Origin: Hymenopus coronatus
Lineage: Eukaryota; Arthropoda; Insecta; Mantodea; Hymenopodidae
Assembly (NCBI GenBank): GCA_030762935.1
Contig: CM060898.1
Coordinates: forward strand, 96,764,781-96,828,780
Direction of reading: 5' to 3'
DNA: 64,000 nt
Below are positions 31,748 to 42,347 of this stretch, piece after piece (positions within the stretch are counted from its first letter, which is position 1; every line of letters starts with the position of its first letter). Below the pieces are notes generated by a model. The model did not search any database. It saw only the letters and a list, made by a program, of their open reading frames with translations, and was not told the DNA's origin. The translations under genes and the position numbers were made by a program.

Positions 31748-32620
31748 CAGTAGAATCCTTATAACTTGACATTTTTTTTTTTTTTTTTTGTGTGTGTGTA
31801 TGCATGCATGCCTGTGTGTGTTAAAGTTTACTGCAATCATTTCTTCTATGGTATAAACAACAAAGGTAAATTTGTAATTAGTATACGAATTAGGGTTATA
31901 TTCATTAATGTAAATATCCATGTTTTCCTGATCTGTTTAGGTATTTGATATGGTGTAGCATTTTCAGATTTTGCAATTTATTTATGACAGTAATTTGGTG
32001 ACAGGTTTTGTTATTTTTTTGGAAATACAACCTCTCTCACAAAGAGCTGACCGCAACTGATCTTTGATATCTTAAGTTATAGCATTAGCAATGGCAGACC
32101 ATTGTCATGAGATCAAAAACTTGCTGCTAATAATGTGTGTGGCACAAACATTTGTTTGGAAGGTTTTAAGGCTTATTGTTTTACCCAGTATGTACATAGT
32201 AAACTTAACTTTCATTATTTCTGCTTCTTAGATTTCAAGCTTACTGTTAATATTACGTTGAGTTGTTTTTGTGCCAGTGAAATTGTCAAACGGGAAGAAA
32301 AGGCGACAAGTTAAAATGACATTGGAAATTAAATTGGATGCATTAAAGAGACTGGACAAAGGGAAAATATGTTAGTAAAATTGCCATGGGTTTATGAATT
32401 GGACGAACTAATATAATAAGGTGGAAAAAGGAGGAGGTCCGAAATTAAGTCTTGGTGCGTGAAAAGAGCATGCACTGGTTCAAGTTTACATATTTATGTA
32501 ATTTGCAGTAAATATCATGTTATGAGTTGTGAATAACAGATCCTTCATTCCATAAAAACACACATTTCAGAAAGCCAACACCCTCAGTCCACATTAGATT
32601 GAGTTATCAGGATTCTACTG
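31748..32620 (+). mobile_element. Tigger/pogo-like DNA transposon, internally deleted
   Basis: Flanked by TA (31746-31747 and 32621-32622). The ends CAGTAGAATCCTTATAACTT and CAGTAGAATCCTGATAACTC (reverse complement of the right end) match at most positions. The interior (about 32290-32450) encodes GKKRRQVKMTLEIKLDALKR then LDKGK, the CENP-B-type helix-turn-helix of pogo/Tigger transposases, followed by stops. The DDE domain is absent. An inactive derivative of 873 bp. Confidence 0.88.
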
Positions 32621-32624
32621 TATT

Positions 32625-33530
32625 GCCAAGTGCAAGCTTGTATCAATGGTGGAGTGAGAAACAGTAGGAATGAGGAACCTTATAAGCACTTTGGTTAAAC
32701 TGTTTTTATTATCATGAATAAGGAAATGGAAGGAAATTGGTTAGTTCAAATGATAGTACCTATAAGAAATTGTAATTGACCAATATAATGAGGTCAGCAA
32801 GTAGGGAGTTTAAATTGAAGTTAAACTAAGAATTCTTTTGAAAACAATATTTTTTAAAAATTTGTAAAAGGACCATGAAAACTATTACTTTACTGGTATA
32901 ACTATGCTGAGCAAATATGTAGTAAATGATCCTGCTAAATGTTTTGAAATATTTAGATATTAGCAACTTCAGTACTAGGATCCATTAAATAACAAAAAGT
33001 TACAAAGGAATATGCAGAATAAAAATTAGAATAACTTAGATACAAATTTTGGTTGTAAAATTGTTTGGAAATGGTGGGCAAGAATTTTTTAAACAATTTT
33101 GTATGTTGAAAAGGTATGAAGAAATGGAAGATATTTATTAAGGTCTAAGAAGGCTTTGGGGAAAGTGATAAATGAAATAAAAACAAATAAGCAGACTAAA
33201 AGATAGAAGGTTAAGATACTAAGAATAACAAAAGGGGTAGGATTCATTTTCATAACTAGAAAGTATCAATATAAAGTAATTCTATATGTAGAGAACATAT
33301 TTAGTAACATATAACAATTAAAGGAAATAAATAAAATAATTCTTATGAAAATATTTTCAGAAACATTAAACTTAAAAATGATTATAATTAAGCATACACA
33401 AATATTCAAAACTTAACTTAACAAGGGTTTCACATCCAAAACTGAAGCTTTAGTATTCTTGCATCTAATGTTAGTGTTTATGACTTATATTATCACAGTT
33501 ATTACTTTGTACATAGAAAATTAGTTGAAA
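32625..33530. other. AT-rich sequence, nothing recognised
   Basis: No open frame of note, no repeat ends. A-rich with many short A/T runs. Confidence 0.4.
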
Positions 33531-33534
33531 AGTT

Positions 33535-33606
33535 GTTGCATTCACCCAAAAATTTGATACCGAGATATCACTGAAAATACATGTTTTAGCATCCCTTGAA
33601 TAAAAG

Positions 33607-33688
<82 letters not shown>

Positions 33689-34275
33689 TACTTACTTGAA
33701 AACAATCAGTTAAATGCCAAACTTGATAATAAGTTCAGCATCTTCTAAGTTTACAACGTAAAGATTTTTAAGAAACTTCCCGAACCCCAAACTACCCTTT
33801 ATATGGAAAAATGTTTCAAATTTTGATTTTTTCAAAACTGATTCTAATGATTTTGATTAAGATATTGACATATTAAAGATGATTCCATGGCAAAAAACAT
33901 ATTTATCTTGGAATCTCTGATAATAGCCTCCTATGACTTGTATAATTGGTAAACCATAAGACAGAAAGAAATTTAGATCTTGTTGAAACACACAATTTAT
34001 CTTTTTTGTGGGTTTCAGAGATATGCCTTCTTTTTGGTTTACATGGGAACTATACAGAATTTCAAGGCCATCACATAGTGACTTTTAAAAGCATTGGCTA
34101 TTGCTTTGGATTGGATACAAGGAAATAATATTGTCATAAAACCATTTCTGCTAATGTTTATCTTGGTAAGCATAAAATAGATAGAAGAATAAACTTTTGT
34201 AAGAATTGTTTTCTGCATTGTAGCAGAGAGAATTATGTGAATGTAGAACACAAGACTATATTTATATTTCAATAA
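33535..34275 (+). mobile_element. Family U repeat, copy e
   Basis: Begins with CACCCAAAAATTTGATACCG and carries a pure (GA)n run at 33609-33685 in the place where other copies have (TG)n. The GATTTTGATTAAGATATTG block follows, and it ends near GAATTATGTGAATGTAGAAC (34230-34249). Confidence 0.7.
33609..33685. repeat. (GA)n microsatellite inside U copy e
   Basis: An uninterrupted GA tract of about 38 units. Confidence 0.95.
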
Positions 34276-35070
34276 ACTAATTTTGGTCGAGCTGCATATA
34301 GGAGCCTATTCCCTATTTTTGTGGTATGAAGTACTGTTCGGTGCTGAACTTCTTTTATCCCATTTGGATTTTACTGTCTCTGTTGTTTGAGTGAAGACAC
34401 AATGGCAAACAGACCACTGAGTGAAGCTAAGACAAACACATTCAATGTATCAACAATGGAGAGAGATATTCTAAATATAATGATCATTTGAGTGTGGCTT
34501 CTAAAAGTGATGGTTTCAATATGACTTTCACATGCAGATTCTCTCAGTAATGAAAAGAATTTTCATTCAAAAAAACCTAAATAAATATAATCTGGAACTT
34601 ATATTCACTCCTACAATATGCATAAAATATCAAGAATATGCCAGGAGTTAAAAGGTATGCGGTCACCATAATAACTGATATAAAAAATATATTTGAAACA
34701 GTATTTGGTGCCATGATTGAAGATGAAATAAAAGTGACATATATTTTTTGTACTCATAACAATAGATGGGATTATACTAATCCAAACACTCTATATGCAT
34801 ACTAAATGTAAGCAGTGTAGTATGGTTAAGAGGACAGTAAATATTGACAAATGTGGATATGTTACGGCCTCTAGGTAATTTCAAAGTTGCTGCTGAGCAT
34901 TATTTTATTTTTTTATTTTTTGCATTTTAAACTGTTAAATGTTTGTTGATGGACACAAATTATTTGATGTTGCATGGTCTTAAGAATGGAAAGAAAATGA
35001 CTAGGCCTCAAACATTTTAATTACATCAGGTACACTGGATAGCATATTCCGAAAGAGGATTTGTGATATT
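34276..35070. other. no recognised feature
   Basis: Mixed sequence between U copy e and a mariner element; no exon or repeat ends found. Confidence 0.4.
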
Positions 35071-35071
35071 A

Positions 35072-36204
35072 TGAGGATCACTCCGAAAGTTTTGAGAAAG
35101 GACGCAATAAAATATTAAAAACTTAAAATCTGATCATTGCATCTTTTAAAACTTATTCTCCACTGCATTCCATATACCATTTCAAATAATTTTTCAAATG
35201 CTATTCTTCTCTGGAGAGAATGCAAGTACATTCTTTGTAAGCAGCTCTTGTGGCTTTAGACGATTCAAATCATTGACCTCAAATTTTTTCTTTCATTTTG
35301 GAAATAGAGAAAAGTCATATGGGACTAGATTTGCTTCTTGTGAAGTGTGGGCAGAGGCATTGTCATGGTGCAACAAAATTGCATGCAGACCAGTCTTAGG
35401 ACACTTGTAGAAGACATTTTGTGGTATCATCTATCAGTAACAGTCTTTTGTCCCTCAATTAGAATCATCACAATGTGGCCACCTGCTGACAAAAGGAAGA
35501 GATTGTCTTTTTGCCAATACTTCTCATTTGCTTCATTTTTGTTGGAGGATTCTCCTGGGAAGATTCAGACTGATGACAGTCAGTTTCTGGATCATACTGA
35601 TAAATCTGGATTTAGTCACCTGTTGCAATGTCAGATATGTTTTTGGATCAGCCTCCATTGCATTTTTTTTTTGTTTTAGCTCATTTGTGAGGTGGTGGGG
35701 GATCCAGTGACTGCAGAGCTTCCTGAATTAAGGTTTTTCTTTTAGAATTGTTTTCACGGCTGCCAATCAAATATTCTTAAGTCTGACCACATGTGCAACT
35801 ATGATTTTTCTGCAACATGCACTCTGCTTTCACCCATTTTCATCTATTGTTGCTGTCCAAATTTGGGGGAATTCCTTCCTCTTCTAAACTCTGATAAATG
35901 ATGGATTGTGAAGGGCAAATATCCCTAAATGCATGATGCAGTCTTTCAAGACATTCACTCTTCCCTGAACCGACTTTAAAGTCATAAAAAAATCTTAGCA
36001 TGGAAATGTTCTCACTTGAGATTCATCTAGCATGTGGTGTAGCAACACCTGCTAAACATACACACGTTGGGACGATGCACATTGTAGGAGTGCACCCCAA
36101 CTTGCACATGTTGCTATTTGAACTTCAATCTTAAGTTAGGATAAGCTGCTTTGGCTTACCATAACTCATTATGTCTATTCTCAAAATTTTTGGAGTGACC
36201 TCTG
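35072..36204 (-). mobile_element. mariner-type transposon, degraded
   Basis: Flanked by TA. The ends TGAGGATCACTCCGAAAGTT and (right, reverse complement) CAGAGGTCACTCCAAAAATT continue in TTTGAGAA on both sides. The minus strand shows the N-terminal mariner block (DFKVGSGKSECLERLHHAF) near 35985-35930, a QIYQYDPET-like first Asp region near 35600 and an LHHDNASAHTS-like second Asp region near 35340-35390, all with stops. Length 1133 bp, slightly shorter than intact mariners. Confidence 0.85.
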
Positions 36205-36775
36205 TATTTTATGGAAAAGAAAAGAATATCAGTCAAAATGAGTAACTCACAAAACTGACCAGTAAGCTAACTGGAGAATGACTATTCCTTTTGTCTCTAC
36301 AGGATTTTAATAGTTTTAAGCCTGCTCTTACTTCATATGGCACCAGAGGCCAGTGACCTGGTGATATATAAAACTAAATAATTGTGAAAGGAAATTTGGG
36401 AAAGAAACAAACTCAGATCTCCTGTTCACAACTCCATGCTTAACATCCTCTACTCCAGTATTGGTTCATTACATGATTACCAAAATAAAAGAAGACATCA
36501 GTATTAAAAAAAAAGTTTTGCCTGTTCCCCATTTAATTACTAACGTTTTCTTATGCTTTCTATTATTATGTCCAGAAGTATTTTGTAGTATCATTGCAGT
36601 GATGCAGTCGTCTTTGTTGAGACTGTTTAATTCCCGTGTCTATAAGTAAAACGCAAATTTCTTAGGTGTATAAGTGAATTTTGTATTAATGTCAAAATTT
36701 TTCTGCCAATCTTCTATTAGTCAATGCTTACCAACTATTTGATTTAATAGTGTTTAATGCTCAATTTTACTGCTA
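36205..36775. other. no recognised feature
   Basis: Contains only chance frames; no feature supported. Confidence 0.4.
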
Positions 36776-36779
36776 TGAC

Positions 36780-36965
36780 ACCAGGCATTAACACTGATGA
36801 TACATGGAATGAAGTTGGAGCACCGGTGGAATGCGATGGCAGGGGAAACCAGAGAAAACCCCAGCGCTGCTTTGTCCACAAATCCCACAAGCAGTCGTCT
36901 GGGGTTGAATTTGGGTCACGGTGAGAGGAAAGTGGTCTAACCACTCAGCCACAGCGCATATTGCA
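36780..36965 (-). repeat. tRNA-derived SINE, family D
   Basis: On the minus strand the head GCTGTGGCTGAGTGGTTAGA (an A box like that of tRNA-Leu/Ser) is followed by TTCAACCCC as B-like box and by GGTTTTCTCTGGTTTCCCC. The last block is shared in decayed form with 47950-48140 and 58790-58945. Confidence 0.7.
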
Positions 36966-37370
36966 CTCAAATACATTCCCACAAGTAATGAACACTTCAT
37001 AATTCTTTCAATATACACATTAATAATTTGATTGCTTTAAGAAAATAATTCTTAACCGGCACTGTTACTTTATTTGAAAGTACCAATTGACATTGTATAC
37101 CAGTATGCAGCAGCAGCTTGTGAGTATATTTAGGTGTTCACAAAAGTTTAAGAGTTGGAAAATGCTGTAAATCAGAAATATCAGCTGCTTCACAATAGTT
37201 ATGATTATGAACAAGTTTATATAACTGAAGCCAAACCAGCATCAGCAGCAAAAAAACAACACTGCATAATTGTCTTACAAAAGAAACGGCAATTTTTTAT
37301 GAATGTTTGAATACATGATGTACATCATTAAGTACAGAGTTCTAATGCAAAAATAAAGTTATCTTTAAAT

Positions 37371-38817
37371 TACACTGGTGTGCAAAACCTAAGACAAGAT
37401 GGATAATTTAACATAACATATGACCTACTTAGTGGAAATGAATGAAAGTGCAGGAGCATATAGCCAGAGGTCTCTCCATGTATACAGAAAGTTGCAAGTC
37501 ACATAGCATGAGTATAGCGAGACTATAATGCCAAATGGGTCTGGTCCTGCAACACAGGGCAAAACAATATATGGCAATCAGGGAACTGTTACGATGCACT
37601 GTAGCAGTGTTCTTCTTTACAAATGGCCTGTAGACAACATTTGGATGACTTCACAACAGGAAACTGGAAGAAGGATGAAATGTGACAAGTGTTGCCCAGT
37701 AGTTTGGTATTGCTCTCAGCATTGTTTCATGTGTATAGGCAGCTTTCCAAACCATAGGCATTGCTGTCCCAGGGAGAGGAGGTAGTCGACCACAGTTAAC
37801 TACAGCAGCAGATAACCACTAATTTGTGCAACAGGTAAGAAGGGATCCATGTCAAACAGCAGGTGCAACTGCAACCACATTTAACAGGACTAGGCATGCA
37901 ATCTCACAAATCACAGTGGTACAGTGACTGCATAGAGATAGTACCTTTACCCAACGGTCAGTTCATTGTGTTCCTTTGACACATTACCAGCACTGTTTGC
38001 AATGGTCCCAAGAACATCAGAATTGGACCAACGAGGAATGGGATCGCATGCTTTTCTTGGATGGGAGCAGACTCAGTCTGAGTAGTGATTCTCAACGTAC
38101 CCTCATGTTTCTGGGTGTAATGCACCCTGAAACATCCCAGGAATTTGAACATGATCATTTTGGTGGTTTGGGTGTTATGGTGTGGGGAGGTATAATGTTG
38201 CATGGGTGCACCACCCTCCAAATGTTTGAACATGGTATGTCCACTGGTCAACATTGAGATACTGTACCCCTTCCCCATGTGCATCTTATCAGGGGTGCAG
38301 TCAGCCTGTCTTCATTTTTATGGACAACAATGCATGACTGCATCGAACAGCGAAGGTGGAACAAGAGGATATTCAGCGAATGGACTGACTTGCCCATTCC
38401 AATTTAAAGCCAATTGAACATTTGTGGGATGCATTGCAGCACTCATGCAACGACCATCCAACACCTGTCAACAGCGTTGGTGGAGGATTGGAACACCATA
38501 CCACAAGAACTCCTTACCAACCTTGTGGCCAACATGGGAGCATGATACACAGCATACATTTCTATCTTAGTGATCATATAACCTTTTAAGTACCACTTCT
38601 CTGTTTTGTAAATATAGAGAACCATCATATGGTATAGATACTTTAGTGTAGCTTATTTTCTATGAATAAAAGTGTTATTTCTGTACATCTCATTACATAT
38701 TTCATTTAGTGCTCTAAGTGTAGCAATTCTCTCTATGTATGAGTCAAGTTTCACCGAGCTATGTTACTTGGTGGTGGTAAATTTTACTTTTGTCCTTACT
38801 TTTTGCACACCAGTGTA
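37371..38817 (+). mobile_element. Tc1-like transposon, degraded
   Basis: TA at both outer ends. Inverted repeats read TACACTGGTGTGCAAAACCT (left) and TACACTGGTGTGCAAAAAGT (right, reverse complement) with further matches inside. The 1447-bp length fits Tc1. The transposase runs in plus orientation in several frames (see the next entry). Confidence 0.92.
37700..38550 (+). pseudogene. Tc1-like transposase
   Basis: The longest frame (37976-38257) has HYQHCLQWSQEHQNWTNEEW, then RMLFLDGSRLSL, where the usual DES/DE first Asp motif has become DGS. GVMVWGGIMLHG is the conserved Tc1 VMVWGGI block. A YGQQCMTASN-like stretch marks the decayed second Asp region (.QDN..PH in active enzymes), followed by LTCPFQFKAN and a tail resembling the CQQRWWRIGTPYHK end. 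The N-terminal DNA-binding part is in other frames before 37976. Stops and frameshifts rule out activity. Confidence 0.8.
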
Positions 38818-39100
38818 TATTGCAGTTGAAATTAGATCATTTGACATTTCTACTGTGATGCTAAGGCCACTAGATGGCAGAATTATAACCTAAGTACAGT
38901 GCATTAAGAAGCATTAGCGTTGCTACAACGTAGCAACCTTGGCTTTTGCCACAATGAGCTACCATCTAATACCATTAATGTAAATTGCATTGAGAATACA
39001 GAAACAGAACAGAAGCAGCAGCTTCATCAACAACCATGGCTTGAAATGAGCACAATCTGAATGCATTTGGCCCACAAGGCAATTAGTCATAGCAGTCATG
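38818..39100. other. no recognised feature
   Basis: A short stretch between the Tc1 and mariner elements. Confidence 0.4.
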
Positions 39101-40396
39101 TACGAAGTGTGATGAAAAGCTTTCGGAATATCTTCACAACAATGCTGATGCTGAGATTTTTTAATTCTTATCCAGACTGTACATGCAGAGTTTCTCCCCG
39201 ATAAAAATGAGAGGTCACGTGGCTTCCTTTGACCATGCAGCAACGAGGTAGATGCTCTGAAGTGAACACATGTTTTGCATGTGCTGCAATTTTTCTGTGT
39301 AGCAAAAATGTCACATTATGAAGAACACAGAACGAACATCAAATGTTGCTTTAAACATGGTAAAGCTGCAACAGAAGCCTATGAAATGTTAAGAACAGCT
39401 TATGGTTTTTGAAATTTAAAAGTGGTGTGATATCAGTTAAAGATGCAGATCGTTCAGGGTGACTCTGTTCCAGCAAAACTGATGAAAATATCAATCAGGT
39501 GAGGGAAATAGTCTTAAATGAAAGGCACGTTACAATAAGAGAACTTTCTGACTCATAGAGCTCTTCTTTGGAAGTGTTCAAAGCATTTTGAAAGACAATT
39601 TGGGCATGAGAAGAATTGCCGCCAAGCTCGAGCCCCACTGCTTTCAAATGACCAAAAGGAAAGGTGCATGAATGCCTGTGCAGATGTTAAAGAACAGCTA
39701 CAAAATGACCCACAGTTTATGGAGAAAATTATTACTGGTGATGAAACATGGATTTATGGGTACAATCCAGAAACGAAGCAACAATCTTCACAATGGAAGA
39801 GTCCTTCATCTCCATGCCTGAAAAATACCAAACAAGTTCAATCCAAAGTGAAGTCAATGATTATTGTGTTTTAGACACTAAAGGCATTGCACATAAGGAA
39901 TTTGTGCCACAGGCTCAAACAGTGAATCAAGTGTTCTACAAACAAGTGTTGCAAAGATTAAGGGAGAATGTACAACACATTCAGCCAGAGAAATGGAGGA
40001 GTGGTGACTGGCTCCTGCATCCCGACAATCTGTCTGTGCACAAAGCCCTTTCTGTTCACCCATTTTTGGATAAAAATAGGATGAAAACTGTTCTCCATCC
40101 CATCTATTCTCCAGATTTGGCACCAGCTGTCATTTTTCCTTTCCCACAACTTAAAATGCGGCTCCAAGGACATTGTTTTGAGAACATTGATGTCATCCAT
40201 CGCGAATCACTGAAGGCTCTGAACATGCTGAAAGAAGAGGACCTCCAGAGGTGCTTACAGCAGTGGCAGAAGCGCTGGGACAAGTGTATCAACTCCCAAG
40301 GAGACTACTTTGATGGTGCCAGTGCAGATAAGACAAAACAAACTGTTGTGTAGTATTTAAGACGTCATTCCGGAAACTTTTTGATCACACCTTGTA
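39101..40396 (+). mobile_element. mariner transposon, near full length
   Basis: 1296 bp between inverted ends TACGAAGTGTGATGAAAAGC (left) and TACAAGGTGTGATCAAAAAG (right, reverse complement), both continuing with a TTTCGGA/TTTCCGGA stretch. The terminal TA bases are counted in. It carries one long transposase frame and is the best preserved DNA transposon in the window. Confidence 0.92.
39309..40353 (+). pseudogene. mariner transposase
   Basis: The start ATGTCACATTATGAAGAACA (39309) gives MSHYEEHRTNIKCCFKHGKA, the N-terminal helix-turn-helix region, and breaks soon after near 39410. From 39668 the enzyme continues: IITGDETWIYGYNPETKQQS holds the first catalytic Asp, and after a +1 change at ~39860 the frame to 40353 has WLLHPDNLSVHKALSVH (second Asp, HHDN in intact enzymes) and HPIYSPDLAPAVIFPFP, where the third catalytic position is Val in place of the usual Asp/Glu. 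It ends in LQQWQKRWDKCINSQGDYFD. Disrupted by about three frameshifts or stops. Confidence 0.85.
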
Positions 40397-40399
40397 TGT

Positions 40400-41350
40400 A
40401 CAAAAATTCCTAAAAACTTGCACAAGTCAGGATGTGCTACTGTCCTTGAAGTCATATTTCATTCAGTTTAAAGGAGTAGCATGATAGATTTAAATAGTGC
40501 AGACTTTGAATTATTGCATATTCATTGTGTTTAATAGCAGTAAAAAAATATCCAATAAATCCACAAGGTATTAAAAGTTAAAGTGTTTGCATGCTCTTGT
40601 GTTCTTATATAGCAGATAACACTGCTGATATGAAAGGAATCAAAATAGGAGAGAAGAAATTTGGTCCAAAACTAAAACCAGGGCATTGTTGACTGCAATC
40701 AGATATAGTAGTTTCACTTTAATTAGTCCAGTGAAGGCCTTGCTGGTAATCCCCACTCCGATTCTATATAGCTGTCTCTTTCTACAGTTTCTCACTTCTT
40801 TTAGTTTGAGACTAAAGCTACAATACTCGACTACCACAATGTTAGTGCTACTGCAGGATAAAAAGTGGGCTTTAAGGATGCTCATTAGCACCCTTAAAAA
40901 CAAACCATGCCAATAGCCTCAAATAAAAAGCAATATGAAAGTAATAAAACAGGAATATAATTACAACAATAAAAATGGATATATAAAACACTGGATAAAG
41001 AAAACAATTTAGTATTAAAACCAAAGATACATGAAACTATCACGAGCGATGGAACAAAAAAGGGAATAAAAATAGTTAAAATTAAGTCACTAAAAGATCA
41101 CATGATTAAAATAAAAAAAATTTAAAACCTAAAAAACCATACCTAAAGCTCCATAATAGCCAATCGGATGAATAAAACTACTTAAATCTTTATGGTAAAA
41201 GTAATGCTGTCTAAAAATTTAAAAACCTTATCCACTAGCAAGAGGGGAAACTGAATTGAAGAGACAGTTGCAAAGTAGGGAAACAAATGTTTAAGTAGAC
41301 TGACAAAAATGAAAACATTATAGTAATTTTTTCTTTGGCAAGTCTGAGAA
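40400..41350. other. no recognised gene
   Basis: Two overlapping frames (40640-40903 minus, 40686-40916 plus) have no recognisable domain. The segment 40620-40920 has a less AT-rich composition than its surroundings and could be an unrecognised repeat. Confidence 0.35.
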
Positions 41351-41354
41351 GTCT

Positions 41355-41640
41355 GTTCCATTATCTTAGTGGTAGTATGCCTGTCCCTGGTGCAGGGTGC
41401 CTGAGTTTGATTCCTGGTATCTGCATGGGGATTTTCTCCCCTGCTGGGAGGACTGGGTGTGTGTCCTTTCACTATTACATGGAAGGGAAATGGCAACATA
41501 ACCATGACATTATCCTTGCCTGAATTGAGGTTCAGTTGTGGTTTCTCCCATGATTCCATCCTGTCCATTTAACTCATCTTTGTGTTGAATACTTATCATC
41601 AAGACTGCATTGGGAATCAATTGATTTACATCCAATCTCT
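41355..41640 (+). repeat. tRNA-derived SINE
   Basis: TTAGTGGTAGTATGCCTGTC (A-box-like), GAGTTTGATTCCTGG (B-box-like) at 41403-41417, and a CTCCCCTGCTGGGAGGACTG body. The tail end is indistinct near 41640. Confidence 0.65.
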
Positions 41641-42345
41641 GTTACTTCATTCAAGATATCAGTAATAGCATAAATATTTGCTTCCATTTATGCCATCACT
41701 GCAGCTTTGGGATGCATTCTGCTGGCCTTTACAGAAAGAATATGTACAACATGTGTCTATTTAAATTTTCATGTATGCAGAGATGTCCTGTTTTGCATGC
41801 ACGGTTCAGGATTATTCAAATATGAATATATACCTATGAGCAATAGATTTACTCGTCATCACTCATAATAACCAGGTTTTAATATATAATGAAATAAAAC
41901 CCTATCTTGCTCATTATTTTTCCTGTGAAAAAAAATATTTTTAATGTAATATAATATAAAACTGAAACACATTATAATGCTTACTGTCAAAGAGAACACA
42001 TTTAATAAACATTATTTAATTCATTTAACTGATATAAATATACAACTAAAATAAAACATTGTTTTGCACAATTTCTCCATGAAAAATTTAATAACAATGT
42101 ACTGTAAAACTGAAGTAAATTATACTTTTCATTCTCTAAAAGTAAAATTTACCAGGTACTATTTTAGTAATTTGTCCAATCTCAATTTGTGCCCAATATC
42201 TGATTTAGCTGCCTAGGCACTAAATTACTTAGGTGCTGGCTCTAAATGCGAATGTTCTCACATTTCACGAAAATGGTCCCAGAGGGTAGCTGCAGTTCTT
42301 CTTAGGAGAGGCTGCCAAACACATTTTTGATGTTGAAAATTTGTG
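41641..42345. other. no recognised feature
   Basis: AT-rich with short runs; nothing supported. Confidence 0.4.
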
Positions 42346-42347
42346 AT

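Noticed and set aside
40640..40916. Overlapping 76- and 87-codon frames on opposite strands
   Set aside because: No recognisable motif, no signal peptide pattern beyond general hydrophobicity and no conserved copy elsewhere in the window.
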